This document shows, in pieces, positions 1 to 9,750 of a DNA stretch of 64,000 bases. The stretch comes from Leishmania mexicana MHOM/GT/2001/U1103. Taxonomy: Eukaryota > Euglenozoa > Kinetoplastea > Trypanosomatida > Trypanosomatidae. Every line of letters begins with the position of its first letter. Within the stretch, counting starts at the first letter, position 1. Both the position numbers and the translations under genes were made by a program. Under the pieces are notes generated by a model. It saw nothing but the letters and a program-made list of their open reading frames with translations, had not been told where the DNA came from and searched no databases. The stretch is from contig NC_018320.1 of NCBI RefSeq assembly GCF_000234665.1, forward strand, positions 124,001 through 188,000. The letters run 5' to 3'.

Positions 1-1356
1 GGATGCCGATGGTGCGTCGATCTTTGGAGCCTCACATGACGTATTGGTGGGTCGTCGCGGAGTTGCAGCCCGTGCGGAGGCTGCGAGATCGCCGTGGACT
101 AGCACCTTGGCCGCTCTTCCAAGTCGCTGAACAGCCGCCATCCTCTCCTCCTGCTCAAGCGCCTTCAACTCACGCACCAGCTCCACCACGTGCTTCGAAG
201 ATGAGTACCGCTCCACCGGCCATTCTTCCTCGTAGTAACGGCCGATTGCCGTCTGCGCCACCGCAGATGTGAACGCGGAGCCTCTCGTCGCCGATGGTGC
301 CTGCTCCACGACCAAGAGCTCACAGTTCGTCAGCCGCCCCTGCTGCCACCACGCGCGGTAGTCGTTGACGTGGTTGATAAGCACTTGCGTGACACCGTTT
401 GTAAGGTCGACGTAGCGGAACTGGGGTGAGTGCACCCCCCACGCCTGCCTAGCCTTGACACACAGAGCGCCCCAGGGAAGCATGCCTTGACCGGATGGCG
501 TGTGGCTGGAAAAGAAAATCACCTCCGCCGGCGCGGCGCTGTGCCGCAACACCACCGTCACATTAAGCCGAATGATGAGGGCCGGGTCCAGGATGCACTG
601 CAGCGGAACTTGAATGACGTCCGCGTCGGCGCGACGCACCGGCGGACTGGCTCGCGTGCGGGCTCTCTCGCTACATGCAGTGCTGCCCTTGTACTGCCGC
701 TGCGGTGCTTGAGGGAAGTCCGTGGACGGCACACCAGAGCGAAACGCGTAGAGTGTAGAGGTGAGCGGACGCGGCTTCCACACGCGCTCCTTGTGGCCCG
801 CCTCGCCCGCGGCAGCAGTCGCTGCGGTCTCTCCTGCGGTGCGTGCCTCCGAGGTGAGCCGATGGTGGTCCATATGGTGCGCCACCGTGTGCATTATCTC
901 CTGAGCCGAGCCCGCGGGTGACCCGTGATGATGGACGAAGGCGTCCCGCACATCACTGGTCGTTGCATCGGGAGAAGCCGTCGGGTCAGCCGCCGACACA
1001 TACGCCCCGCCACGTCTCCACATGTGGAAGTCGTCCGCATCGTTGAGCACTACGAGGCACGCAGAGGGGCGGGTCTTGGATGGGGCTGACGCCGAAAGGC
1101 CGGCGCCCACAGCCTCCTCGACGAGTGCCTCCTCTTGCGGCTGTGGCGTCTCTTCCGCTACCTCGCGGCGAGTGTGAGCGTTCGCGTCGGTTAGGGTGCA
1201 GGGTAGCTTGTACTTGAAGATGGGTCTGAAATCGGCACCCCAGGCAGTCCGCGCGCACTCGACAAGCTCCGTGTACGTTCTGGCCCAGCACCACACGCCC
1301 TCGCCCGGGCACGCGCCGGAGAGCAGCAGAAAACGATCGGCACCGATGTCCTCCAT
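1..1356 (-). CDS. Hypothetical protein, 3' end cut by window edge
   Basis: This is an open minus-strand frame of 452 codons from an ATG at 1356 to base 1 with no stop, so the gene continues beyond the left edge. It is the only ATG in the frame; the frame extends upstream to a TGA near 1640 without another ATG. A pyrimidine-rich tract (about 1605-1525) followed by the first AG at 1502-1501 fits a spliced-leader site 145 nt upstream. The N-terminus (MEDIGADRFLLLSGACPGEG) is followed by a compact Trp/Tyr-rich segment, a low-complexity Ala/Glu/Ser/Thr linker (about residues 65-220), and a second conserved-looking segment (about residues 225-330, including LQCILDPALIIRLNVTVVLR). A charged helical stretch (HVVELVRELKALEQEER) lies near the visible end. 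I do not recognise a family. No signal peptide or membrane segment is seen. Reading frame is well supported; function is unknown. Confidence 0.72.
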   Translation of the reverse strand, partial: MEDIGADRFLLLSGACPGEGVWCWARTYTELVECARTAWGADFRPIFKYKLPCTLTDANAHTRREVAEETPQPQEEALVEEAVGAGLSASAPSKTRPSACLVVLNDADDFHMWRRGGAYVSAADPTASPDATTSDVRDAFVHHHGSPAGSAQEIMHTVAHHMDHHRLTSEARTAGETAATAAAGEAGHKERVWKPRPLTSTLYAFRSGVPSTDFPQAPQRQYKGSTACSERARTRASPPVRRADADVIQVPLQCILDPALIIRLNVTVVLRHSAAPAEVIFFSSHTPSGQGMLPWGALCVKARQAWGVHSPQFRYVDLTNGVTQVLINHVNDYRAWWQQGRLTNCELLVVEQAPSATRGSAFTSAVAQTAIGRYYEEEWPVERYSSSKHVVELVRELKALEQEERMAAVQRLGRAAKVLVHGDLAASARAATPRRPTNTSCEAPKIDAPSAS

Positions 1357-1500
1357 GAAGGCCAGTCGAGTCAGCGGCAGAGAGGGGATAGAGGAGGGGA
1401 GGGGGAGGGGGATGCGCAGATGGAGCAGCGATTCCGTAACGCAGAGACACGCATCAAGCCTCCCGATCGATGCGCTTTCGTTGCCTGTGTGAGTATATGT

Positions 1501-1502
1501 CT
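1501..1502 (-). promoter_or_regulatory. Candidate spliced-leader acceptor (AG) for the left-edge gene
   Basis: On the minus strand a long pyrimidine-rich run (about 1605-1525) is followed by its first AG here, 145 nt before the ATG at 1356. This is the expected trans-splicing layout in trypanosomatids. It is inferred, with no transcript data. Confidence 0.4.
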
Positions 1503-2137
1503 GCCAGCCGCACGCGAGGACGGTGCGGAGAAAGGGGGGCAAAGGAAAGTGTGAGGGTAGAGAATGTGGAGCAGAGTGTGTGGGGGGGGAGGAACGGCAG
1601 GGAGAAGCACATCGGAAAGTGTAAAGGAGGTGTCAGCGCCCGCATGGCACGACGAGGGGAGCGGGAGGGAATGGTGGACGGCAGCGGCGGCGGAGTCGGC
1701 GCCTGCAATGCCGTCACTGCCTCCCCTCCCCCCTCCCTCCTCCTCCTCCTCCTCGTGACTCTGTCTGTCGCGCTGCAGGCCCATGGGCGCACGAGAGAGA
1801 GGGCGGCGGGAGGGTGGGTGCGTGTGCAGGAAGGCCCTCCACAGACCAGCAGCTGCACCGCGCCTGCGCAGAGGCAAAGAAGGAATAGGCTCCCCGCGAA
1901 GGATTCGCTACGTTCTTCGCCGCTGCTCCGCCATCGCTTCTTCAGAGCGGGGGTCGTGTTCATCGCGGGCAGTCAACGCCAGCAGTAGCAGCAGCATCAA
2001 GAGGCAAGCAATGGACGCAAGCCACCAAAGGCACCCGCGCGTGTCGTGGCAGCTCCCCTACACATCTGTCCAGACATCCAGAAGCGTCCCTCAGCTCCAT
2101 ATTCATGCCAGCTCGAGTGTGTGCCCGCAGGCACAGC
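1503..2137. other. Intergenic region
   Basis: This stretch separates the stop of the beta-helix gene from the splice region of the left-edge gene. It holds the polypyrimidine tract at about 1605-1525 and a plus-strand CTC-rich run near 1722-1756. Reading frames here are low-complexity and overlap one another; I see no gene. Confidence 0.6.
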
Positions 2138-3607
2138 TTAGAAGAGAGGGTCACTGAGCCCGGCCGTCGCGTCTTGCGCAGAGAGCTCCACCTTGACCCC
2201 GTCGCACCAGCAGTCGCTGTAGACGTCTGTGATAGGGCAATGCTGCAGCACCACCTGCGCCTTCGTCTGCCGCGTCGCAATGGCACCGGCGCTGGTGAAA
2301 CCGGGCGGAAGGACGTCTGTGGTCGAGGCAGAGCTGGTGAACACCACCGAATAAGCTGTCCCCTCCGTATCCGTCGCAGCACTCGGGCTCGCCACCGCCA
2401 CAGCGCGAGCACCCGACGCTCTGCGGAACATCTGCGTGGCTCGCTCAGCGTTGCTGGGCCCCAGCAGCACCATATGATACCGATTGGACTGGAACGTGCA
2501 CGCCGACAGCATCGAGGTACGGCAGCCAACCCCCTCATACAGCCCGCGGATGCAGTTCACGATGCGTACACAGTTGAGGGTGCAGTGGCTGCCCATGCCC
2601 AAGTAGACGCCGTCTCGGCCGCTGCTCAGCGTGCAGCGGTTCAGGTGGACACCGGCGCCGACGGTGGCACTGACGACCGGCTTGAGGAGCCCGGCAGCAT
2701 TCTTATCCTTTCGGCCCGTTGGGTTGATCGAGAGCGGCGCCGTCGCCGCCGCAGCAGCAGCAGTAGCGGAGACCTCGTCACCACTGCCATGGGTCGCGCA
2801 CCGGAGATGCATGTCACCTGGCTCCAGGAGGAAGACGTCCGAGGCGGACAGCAGCGCGCCGCGGCCTTTCACGGCGATTCGCCCAATGATGGTAGCGTTG
2901 TTTCCTACAATGGACACGCGTGTTTGGTTGACGACAACGGGGGCGTAGGGGTCGAGGATGAACAGCTTCCCGTCCAGCAGCACCGTGTGCGAGGCGTGCT
3001 CGCTGCCGTGCCCGCGCAGGGCGCTCATGAGCTCCTCGCTCGTGCGCACAACAAACCATGCGCCCTGTCGGTGCCGACGACCATCCAGAGATGAAACTGA
3101 AGCAGAAGCGGTGGCGCCCGCGGGTGTTGATGCTTGTGCCGCCGCTGCGGCTCGCCACGCAGACTGCAGCGTCTGCGACGCGGACAAGATCAAGAGCTGC
3201 TTGAGAGCTTCTTGACTATCCTCGAGGGCCTCCTTGAGATCGCTCACCTGCTGGCGGAGCTGCCGAACTTCGCTTGCCAGCGCAGATGCCTGTGCAGCGG
3301 TCGAAGAAGTGTCCGATTCCGTTGCACTGGAGTCTTCGCACGTTGCTGCTGCTGCGTTCGGTCCGTCCGTATTCACTGGACCTGATTCCGAAATCCCCCA
3401 GGTGCTGAACAGCTTATGCGTCGAGGTTAGGTGGCATGACATGCTACTGGCAGACAAGATGCACGGATGAAGCAAGCGGCACCGACGCACCCCCGCCACA
3501 TCTCTGTGCCTCGCGCGCGTAGAGACGACACCAGCGCCAGGAATCACAAGCGCCCTGCACCTCCATGAGAGCTGTGACGAAATGGGCGACGCAGTTGTCG
3601 ATAGCAT
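2138..3607 (-). CDS. Coiled-coil protein with parallel beta-helix (pectin-lyase-like) domain
   Basis: This 489-residue protein starts at an ATG (3607). The N-terminus is rich in Arg, Ser and Ala with almost no acidic residues for about 55 residues, which could be a mitochondrial targeting signal. A Met at residue 56 is an alternative start. Residues about 103-143 form a strong heptad region with Leu/Val spacing, predicted as a coiled coil. From about 207 to 385, and again near 450-480, short strand-turn repeats with stacked Asn, Cys, Gly and hydrophobic positions (VSIVGNNATIIGRIAV, HLNRCTLSSGRDGVYLG, MLSACTFQSNRYHMVLLG) look like right-handed beta-helix rungs. An Ala-rich insertion lies near 275-295. 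No catalytic site is recognisable, so I call it a structural or binding protein rather than a lyase. The spliced-leader candidate at 3749-3750 agrees with the first ATG. Confidence 0.75.
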   Translation of the reverse strand: MLSTTASPISSQLSWRCRALVIPGAGVVSTRARHRDVAGVRRCRLLHPCILSASSMSCHLTSTHKLFSTWGISESGPVNTDGPNAAAATCEDSSATESDTSSTAAQASALASEVRQLRQQVSDLKEALEDSQEALKQLLILSASQTLQSAWRAAAAAQASTPAGATASASVSSLDGRRHRQGAWFVVRTSEELMSALRGHGSEHASHTVLLDGKLFILDPYAPVVVNQTRVSIVGNNATIIGRIAVKGRGALLSASDVFLLEPGDMHLRCATHGSGDEVSATAAAAAATAPLSINPTGRKDKNAAGLLKPVVSATVGAGVHLNRCTLSSGRDGVYLGMGSHCTLNCVRIVNCIRGLYEGVGCRTSMLSACTFQSNRYHMVLLGPSNAERATQMFRRASGARAVAVASPSAATDTEGTAYSVVFTSSASTTDVLPPGFTSAGAIATRQTKAQVVLQHCPITDVYSDCWCDGVKVELSAQDATAGLSDPLF

Positions 3608-3748
3608 CGCCCGCTAGCGTATCCAAAGGAGCGTCGCTGAGCGAGAAGCGAGAGCGGAGGCGCGAGTCGCAGACCATACCAGCGGCGAAGGATGCGAGGA
3701 GTATATCGCAGGGACGGAGAGCTGAGCGGAGAGGGGGGGTCGGTCCGA

Positions 3749-3750
3749 CT
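3749..3750 (-). promoter_or_regulatory. Candidate spliced-leader acceptor for the beta-helix gene
   Basis: On the minus strand a T-rich tract (about 3788-3755) is followed by its first AG here, 142 nt upstream of the ATG at 3607. This supports the first ATG as start. Inferred from sequence pattern only. Confidence 0.45.
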
Positions 3751-5542
3751 GGTACGCGCAGGATATGGCACACACAAGAAAATGAAAAGCTGAGCAAGTC
3801 CTCGCGCATGCGAGAGCAAGCAGAGGCGGAGGAAGGAGAAATAGGCGCGGGCACCACGCAAAGAAGAAAAACAGAAACAAATTGGGGCAACACGTGCTGC
3901 TGCCGCTGACGGGCAGACACACACGCACGCACGCACACAACCGGCAGGAGCGCGGCGGAGAAGTCCACGGCAGAGGAGGGTGATGTCGCTTAGAGATAAA
4001 GAGGACACACAGAGCACGCGGCGATCAAGCGAGTGCGTGAACAGCAAAGAACAACAACAAGGAGAGTTGCGCGTGTGCGATGGCGTAATGGGCGTAAGGG
4101 CGGGGGCTGGATGATGATGATGACAGGCGCAGACCCCGAGGCGGCCGACATGCAACGAGTGCAGAGCGTAAGAGTAGAAGAAGGGGAGGAGGACTGGGCG
4201 GAGGCCAGCGAGAGAGACAGGGGAGGAAAGGCCTTGAAACCGAAATACGGCGCTGTGCGTGGCGTGACACGGCGCCAGCACATACACAGACACAAAAAAA
4301 GAAAGAAAGACAGCCCCGAGCCGTCCTATGCCGCAGGCGCGGATTGCAGCTATACGGCGAGCCCGCGGCGCACGTGTGCGTGTGCATGTACCAGGGAGCG
4401 TGTGTCGTCCCCCCTCTTCAAGTGAAGTGGCTGCTTTTCCGCTCGCTCTTCATGAATTATCAGCGAGCAACCGGTAGAGGGCACGTGAAAACATGTTGTA
4501 GAAATTTGCGCGTTCAGTTGCACGCGCGAGGGAGGCGTGGAAGAGGAGAAAAGGAAGAGGACGTCCCGCTTGCACGGTTTTGTCCGCCCCACGCCTCCTC
4601 GTAGTGGTGCTGTGGTCGCTCAGACACGCGGAGACAACGGCACGGGCGACCGGAGCACGTAGAAGGGCAGCGATGAAGACACGCCTCAGCGAAAAAGCAG
4701 TGCGCCGCTTTTCGTTGCTAGTACGGCGCCGCTGATGGACACGAAAAATGCGTGCGTGGGTCAGTGTGCGTTTCTGTGATATGTGCAAGCATAGCGGGTG
4801 AGAGGGAGCGCAGCTGCTGTGTTCTGCCAGGCCTGGACCAGAGGACGACCTTCGTGGCAGACGTGGAGAGACAGACAGGGAGAGAAGAAAGCGTGGAAAG
4901 CGATGGCGAGACAAGACGAAAGAACAGCAGTGGACGTTCGGGCGTGTGCGCGACCACACAGCAGACGGGGCACTGCGACACGGTGGTGACGGCGGCTCCG
5001 TGTATAGGGCAGGCACTCTCTCCCTACTCTTTGTCGTTGTCTTCTTCAGTCCCCCAGTTTCCGTGTGGGCGTCCCCATCGCCCATGCGGGGCGGTCATCG
5101 CGTAGCAAGAGAAGCAGGCGGACGCACGCGCAGAGACACTGGAAAGCTCGCTGTCTGCGCCCTTCTGCGGCTTTACTTGCCTTCCTGTGCAGGAAAGGAG
5201 AACATCGATCAGCTGTGCGGTACTGACGTACAACCCACGCGTAGGTCGCGCGAAACAAAACAAGCCGCGAGAAGCACAGGAGCGAACCTTGGCCACGAGA
5301 GATGTGTGTCACGACAACGTGTGCCTCATTACCCCGACAACAACCACCCACACGCACACACGCACAGACACACGCACCTATCTATCTATATATATATATA
5401 TAGACATCGATATAGAAAGCCCAGATTCATCAATAGTCGTGGGCCAAGGCCAGCCAATGAAATTGGCTGCTGCATCGCAGCCACCCCGCTTCCTCCGAAG
5501 CGCACGCGTCACACACAAGGCAAGAGCGCCAGCTGGTGTGGC
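3751..5542. other. Intergenic region with CA and TA microsatellites
   Basis: This is the expected 3'UTR of the TTLL gene. It contains CA-rich stretches (about 5345-5377) running into a CTAT/TA tract (5378-5402). Reading frames of 100-250 codons in this region are low-complexity and antisense to one another. No protein family, RNA gene or repeat copy was recognised. Confidence 0.6.
5378..5402. repeat. CTAT/TA microsatellite
   Basis: Alternating TA follows two CTAT units, directly after a CA-rich run. It lies in the presumed 3'UTR of the TTLL gene, about 140 bp past its stop codon. Confidence 0.85.
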
Positions 5543-7999
5543 TTAGAACTGCAACAGCCTGAAGCCCGTCTGTTGCCGCGTCGTCAGGTCGGTGCGAAGA
5601 CGGTATTCCCAGTACGGCATCCCTTTATTGCTTGCCGGGTACCCAGGAGGAAATACTATCTTCATGGTATCGGTTAGCACCTGCTCCTTGAGCAGCCGGT
5701 CCGACAATGTCGTCGTCGACATGGACGGCGACGCGTTTACTTCGATCAGGTGGGGGTTGATGTGGTCGTCGATGAGGATGTCGTAGCCGTAGAGCTCGTA
5801 CGAGTGCTTGTCGTTGAACATTACCGGCTCCACCGCCTTGAGCGAGTGGTAGATGAGAAACTCAATATTCTTCATCATGCCCTCCGCCGTGTACGGGCCG
5901 TAGCTCTTCTGCACGTAGAGGAATAGGTTCTGGAAAGACCACTTGCCACCGTGCGAGGTGTTGTAGTGCTCGTCGCCTTTCTGCAAGGCAACGTTCGTCA
6001 AGTGGGAGCCGAGGTCCTCCTGGGCCAGGCTGCTGCCAGCGTATCGCGTCGCGCAGAATCGGGCAAAGCCGTCTTCGTGCAGGTACGCCACGAGAGGTTT
6101 GTAGGACGTGACGAGAACGTACAGGCGCAGGTCGAACTTCTTGCCACCGATCAGCAGCGGGTTGGAGATATAGCGGCTGATAATGTACGAGCCAAGCAAC
6201 CCACCACCGCTGCCACTAGCGCCGGCTGTGGTCTGAGATGTCACTGCGCTGGCGGCGTTGAAGCGAGGGGAGGTCGGGCTCCCCTGCGAGCATCCGTTGC
6301 CGCCGCTCGCGGTACCCGGTGCGGACTCTATGCTGCTCAAAAGTGCGGCGCGCTGTTGCTGCAGAACCGACGGCGCGACCCAGCTGGCTCGGCTAGAGGG
6401 GCTCGTGGCCAGGAAGGAGGTCATGTTATCCGATTCCTTTTTCTCACACAGCCAGCGCTGCAGGGAGCGGACGTCGTCGATGATGAAGATGCCCTTGCCC
6501 TGTGACCGCGACGTCGGCTTCACAATCCACTGCGTGCCGCGCCGGCGCTGGAACTTCTCCTTGAACATGCTCATGTCGTTGGGAATATTGTACGTCAGCG
6601 GGACGCTGTCGGCAAAGCAGAACGACTTGACAGAAAGCGGCAGCCTGCGCTCAACGCCAGCGCCCGCGAACACGGACGACCCTGCTGCGCCCTCGATATC
6701 CGCGGCGTGGGCCGATGCCGAGGCCCAATCTGTGGCGGTGTGCAGTGTCAGCCGGGCGTAGTTGTCCGCTTGGTGCTCACGCAAGTAGCGCCGGATGTTC
6801 TTGTACATGAGGTCCTTCCGGGTCAGTTCCGCGTGATCGGGGAAGTGGTTGATGATCTGCTGCTCCTGCCACCGGAAAAAGTTGGAGCAGACCGTGTGGC
6901 GGACGCGCCGAACGTGCATCCAGAAGAAGTGCCAATCCCCGAGGCCAATGTTCTTGTCCTCGCCCTCGCTATTAGAATAAACGCAAATCTCCTCAACACT
7001 GATGCGTCGCGCACGCACCTGGGAGGTGGAGGTGGCAGCAGCAGCAGCAGCAGCAGCAGCGCCGGCTGCCTGCATCACTCCCCCGGAGCCCCTGCCCGTG
7101 TGAGGCACCTCGTCCGCCCGCGCACTCATCCCTTCGGCGGCGACGGCGTTGGTGGCCGACAGCGGCGACGCCACTGCTACAGAGGTCGTCGGATGCGTCT
7201 GCTCCTGCTGGTAGCGCTCGAACATGAAGTGAATTACCTGCTTGTCGAGGTCCGTGCGGTAGCGCAAGGTGCAGTCTCCGTGATGGTGACTGCCGCTGCT
7301 GCTGTGAATGGACATACTTGGCGCCGCACCCACGCGGCGGCCGTTGCCAAGCCCGCTACTAGCAGGTGCAGCGGCACTAGAGCCGTTCGTGGTCCCTGGT
7401 ACTATGATCAGCTTGGTATGCCGCCTTCCAGCCAGCGACGTCACCGGCGCCACCACGCGCGCCGAGGCGCCATTGTTGAGGCCGTCCGCATCGCAGCTGC
7501 CGTCGTCGCTGTCCTCTGGTGGCAGCGCACGCTGCTGCTGCTGATCACCCTCATCCATGTCCACTACATCCGCCTGCTGCCGCGGTGGTTGCGCTACCGA
7601 ATCCGCATCGGCCTTCAGCTTTGGTGCCGGCGTCGCCTCCGACGGCGGTAGCTGCACCTCCCCACCCACCAGCCTTTCTGCAGACTTTTTCGTCTTACGT
7701 CTGGCGGAGAGCGGTGAGCGTAGCAACGGAGGCGTTGGAGTGGGGGTGCTCAACGCCCTTTCCCTGGATCTCTCCTTCGTCTTGCGTGCCAGTGCGGCCG
7801 CTGGCGCCTTCTTCACAGTCAATTTTTTATTCGGCACTGCCGCTGCGGCCGCGTGGGGTGACGTCGCGGACGCCGCAGCCGCACCAGCAGCGGCATTGTC
7901 CGAGGCCTTCGATGGCGCCGCGGCAGGTGTGTTGCCGTGCGCCAACGACTTGACACCCTTGCCCTTGCCACCGCTCTTGTGGCCTGTGGCGAGCTCCAT
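5543..7999 (-). CDS. Tubulin-tyrosine-ligase-like protein, probable tubulin polyglutamylase
   Basis: TTLL enzymes use ATP to ligate amino acids, usually glutamate, to tubulin tails in the flagellar axoneme and subpellicular microtubules. The C-terminal half carries the TTL ATP-grasp fold: VPLTYNIPNDMSMFKEKF, then IVKPTSRSQGKGIFIIDD (first Lys at 494), QRY-type segment YIISRYISNPLLIGGKKFDLR (Asp623 and Arg625), LTNVALQK, and HLIEVNASPSMSTTT near residue 752. These match polyglutamylases rather than TTL itself. Residues 1 to about 245 are a Lys/Ala/Ser/Pro-rich disordered tail with poly-Ala runs. The open frame extends to 8926, but the extra 309 residues look like translated UTR. A spliced-leader candidate at 8111-8112 makes the ATG at 7999 the likely start, giving 818 residues. 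The preferred residue and chain length product cannot be told from sequence. Confidence 0.88.
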   Translation of the reverse strand: MELATGHKSGGKGKGVKSLAHGNTPAAAPSKASDNAAAGAAAASATSPHAAAAAVPNKKLTVKKAPAAALARKTKERSRERALSTPTPTPPLLRSPLSARRKTKKSAERLVGGEVQLPPSEATPAPKLKADADSVAQPPRQQADVVDMDEGDQQQQRALPPEDSDDGSCDADGLNNGASARVVAPVTSLAGRRHTKLIIVPGTTNGSSAAAPASSGLGNGRRVGAAPSMSIHSSSGSHHHGDCTLRYRTDLDKQVIHFMFERYQQEQTHPTTSVAVASPLSATNAVAAEGMSARADEVPHTGRGSGGVMQAAGAAAAAAAAATSTSQVRARRISVEEICVYSNSEGEDKNIGLGDWHFFWMHVRRVRHTVCSNFFRWQEQQIINHFPDHAELTRKDLMYKNIRRYLREHQADNYARLTLHTATDWASASAHAADIEGAAGSSVFAGAGVERRLPLSVKSFCFADSVPLTYNIPNDMSMFKEKFQRRRGTQWIVKPTSRSQGKGIFIIDDVRSLQRWLCEKKESDNMTSFLATSPSSRASWVAPSVLQQQRAALLSSIESAPGTASGGNGCSQGSPTSPRFNAASAVTSQTTAGASGSGGGLLGSYIISRYISNPLLIGGKKFDLRLYVLVTSYKPLVAYLHEDGFARFCATRYAGSSLAQEDLGSHLTNVALQKGDEHYNTSHGGKWSFQNLFLYVQKSYGPYTAEGMMKNIEFLIYHSLKAVEPVMFNDKHSYELYGYDILIDDHINPHLIEVNASPSMSTTTLSDRLLKEQVLTDTMKIVFPPGYPASNKGMPYWEYRLRTDLTTRQQTGFRLLQF

Positions 8000-8110
8000 G
8001 AAGATCGCGTAGGCGTCAAGCGGAGAAGGACGCGCGCACGACACACCCGACGCACGAGTGAGATGCCCTCCGCGGATATCGGCGGGTGCACTTACCTGCG
8101 TACTTTCACC

Positions 8111-8112
8111 CT
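8111..8112 (-). promoter_or_regulatory. Candidate spliced-leader acceptor that sets the TTLL start
   Basis: On the minus strand a run of seven T within a pyrimidine-rich tract (8134-8128) is followed by its first AG here. It lies between the upstream in-frame Met at 8926 and the ATG at 7999, so the mature message would begin about 111 nt before 7999. This excludes the longer product if correct. Confidence 0.5.
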
Positions 8113-9750
8113 GCGTCGCAAGCACAGAAAAAAAGCTGAACTGGGGGCGAGTGCCGCGCGTGCGCTGCCGTGTGTTCCGTACGCGGAGGAAGCGAGATGC
8201 GGCGGACGAGTGGGTCTCCGCGACAGGCAGATGCAGATGCGGGAGAAGGCAGTGGTCACCAGCGGCGTATTTTCGACGCGCGCACTCTCCAAACGCGCCC
8301 TTGTTCGACTCTTCGCTTCCGTGTCGCCTGTCTGCGTCCCCGGCGGCTGCGTGCGCGTGGTGCGTCAATATGGAGAACTGTATCTGTGACAAGTCGCGTA
8401 CTGGAGGAGGTCGGTGGAGGGAGGGCGGGGCGGCCAGAGAGTGATGGTTTCTCGAAATACCGTCGCTGTTCGAGGGAGGGGGCAGCCCACACCCACGTGA
8501 ACGAAAGTAGCGGCTCGAGAGTGATGCACGGGTGTATGCGCGCCCTTCCGCAGAGACGGAAGCGAGTGAAGAGAAGAGCGAGACCACCACTGCACAGACA
8601 CAAGAGGGCGAGGAAGGGCGAGAGATGGACAGAGCAGCAGCAGAACGAGGCCCGGAGAAGGCAACGTCACGCTCGTCAAGGGCGTACATCACACAAAATC
8701 GCCTGCCCCCAGAGGCGCACGGCGAATACCGTCCGCGAACCGTTAGCCCGTGCGCTTCTCCGAAAGTGAGAGCACAGCTGGGTGATGCGACTTCTTCGCA
8801 AGCGTACACGAGGATTACAGCGGCGGGACACCACGATGTGCCTCCCTCCGCAACGAGCTCACACGAAGAGGCATCTAGGACTCGTAAGCCGCACCAGCCC
8901 CGTTTTCTTTCCTGTCCGCCGCTCACGCCCCTCGCAATCGCTCGCTCGCTTCACCGAAACGCATCGATGGAGGAGGAGGCGAGAGGCGTTGCGACCGGCA
9001 GATGGACGTCTGTCGCTCTCCCCTGTTACTCCCCCCCCTCCGCCCACCCGCGGTCGGCAAGGCGTCCCGGCGCCCCTTTGCACGAGTGGCGCGCGTGTCT
9101 GAGTGTTTCGACGGCTCCGTAGTGCGCCTCTCTTTGGTATTCGCATTAAACTCGGTCATCGTGGACGACGTGCCAGCACGACAGATACGAGTGAGGGGAT
9201 GAGGGAGCGGGGTACATCAGCTGCACCGGCGCGCCTACACAGAGAGACGCACAGGGACCGCAGCGCGACGGGCCCCGATACAGGCACAGATGGACCATCC
9301 GAGAGAGCGTGGGTCTAGTGTACGGGGTGACACGGAGCGGAGCGGGGGGAGGAAGGACGTTTTATGTTGGTCTTACCGTCTTAGTACCCTCAGCCCTCCT
9401 CTCTCAGCTCATCCTGTCGTTGTGTGCGTGTGCGTGTGTGTGCGACCCTCACCCAACAAGGCGCCCAGGCATCTGTCAACATCCGTATCCACGTGCGTCG
9501 CTACGTTCCCTGCACCGCCCTAACCCTCACCCACTGCACCCATCGGGCGACTTTCGCGTGTACACTTTATGATAGACCACGCATGCAACGCAAGGAGACC
9601 GCAGACGTGGTGTGGTTGCAGCCGTCTGCGGTGGTGGTGTTGGCAGTGGAGTCCCTCTTGCTCAAACGGGGTATCTCCATAATGCACCGCTCTCCGCTGC
9701 AGTGGCACACGCACGACACGAGCTAAGCGTGTGTAGCGGTGCGCTCACTA
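8113..9750. other. Intergenic region
   Basis: This is the presumed 3'UTR of the exoribonuclease gene plus the splice region of the TTLL gene. It is purine/pyrimidine-skewed with many short overlapping frames on both strands. No gene, RNA or repeat copy was recognised. Confidence 0.6.

Noticed and set aside
8000..8926. 309-codon N-terminal extension of the TTLL frame
   Set aside because: Composition is UTR-like, and a T-rich tract with AG at 8111-8112 places the mature 5' end inside it.
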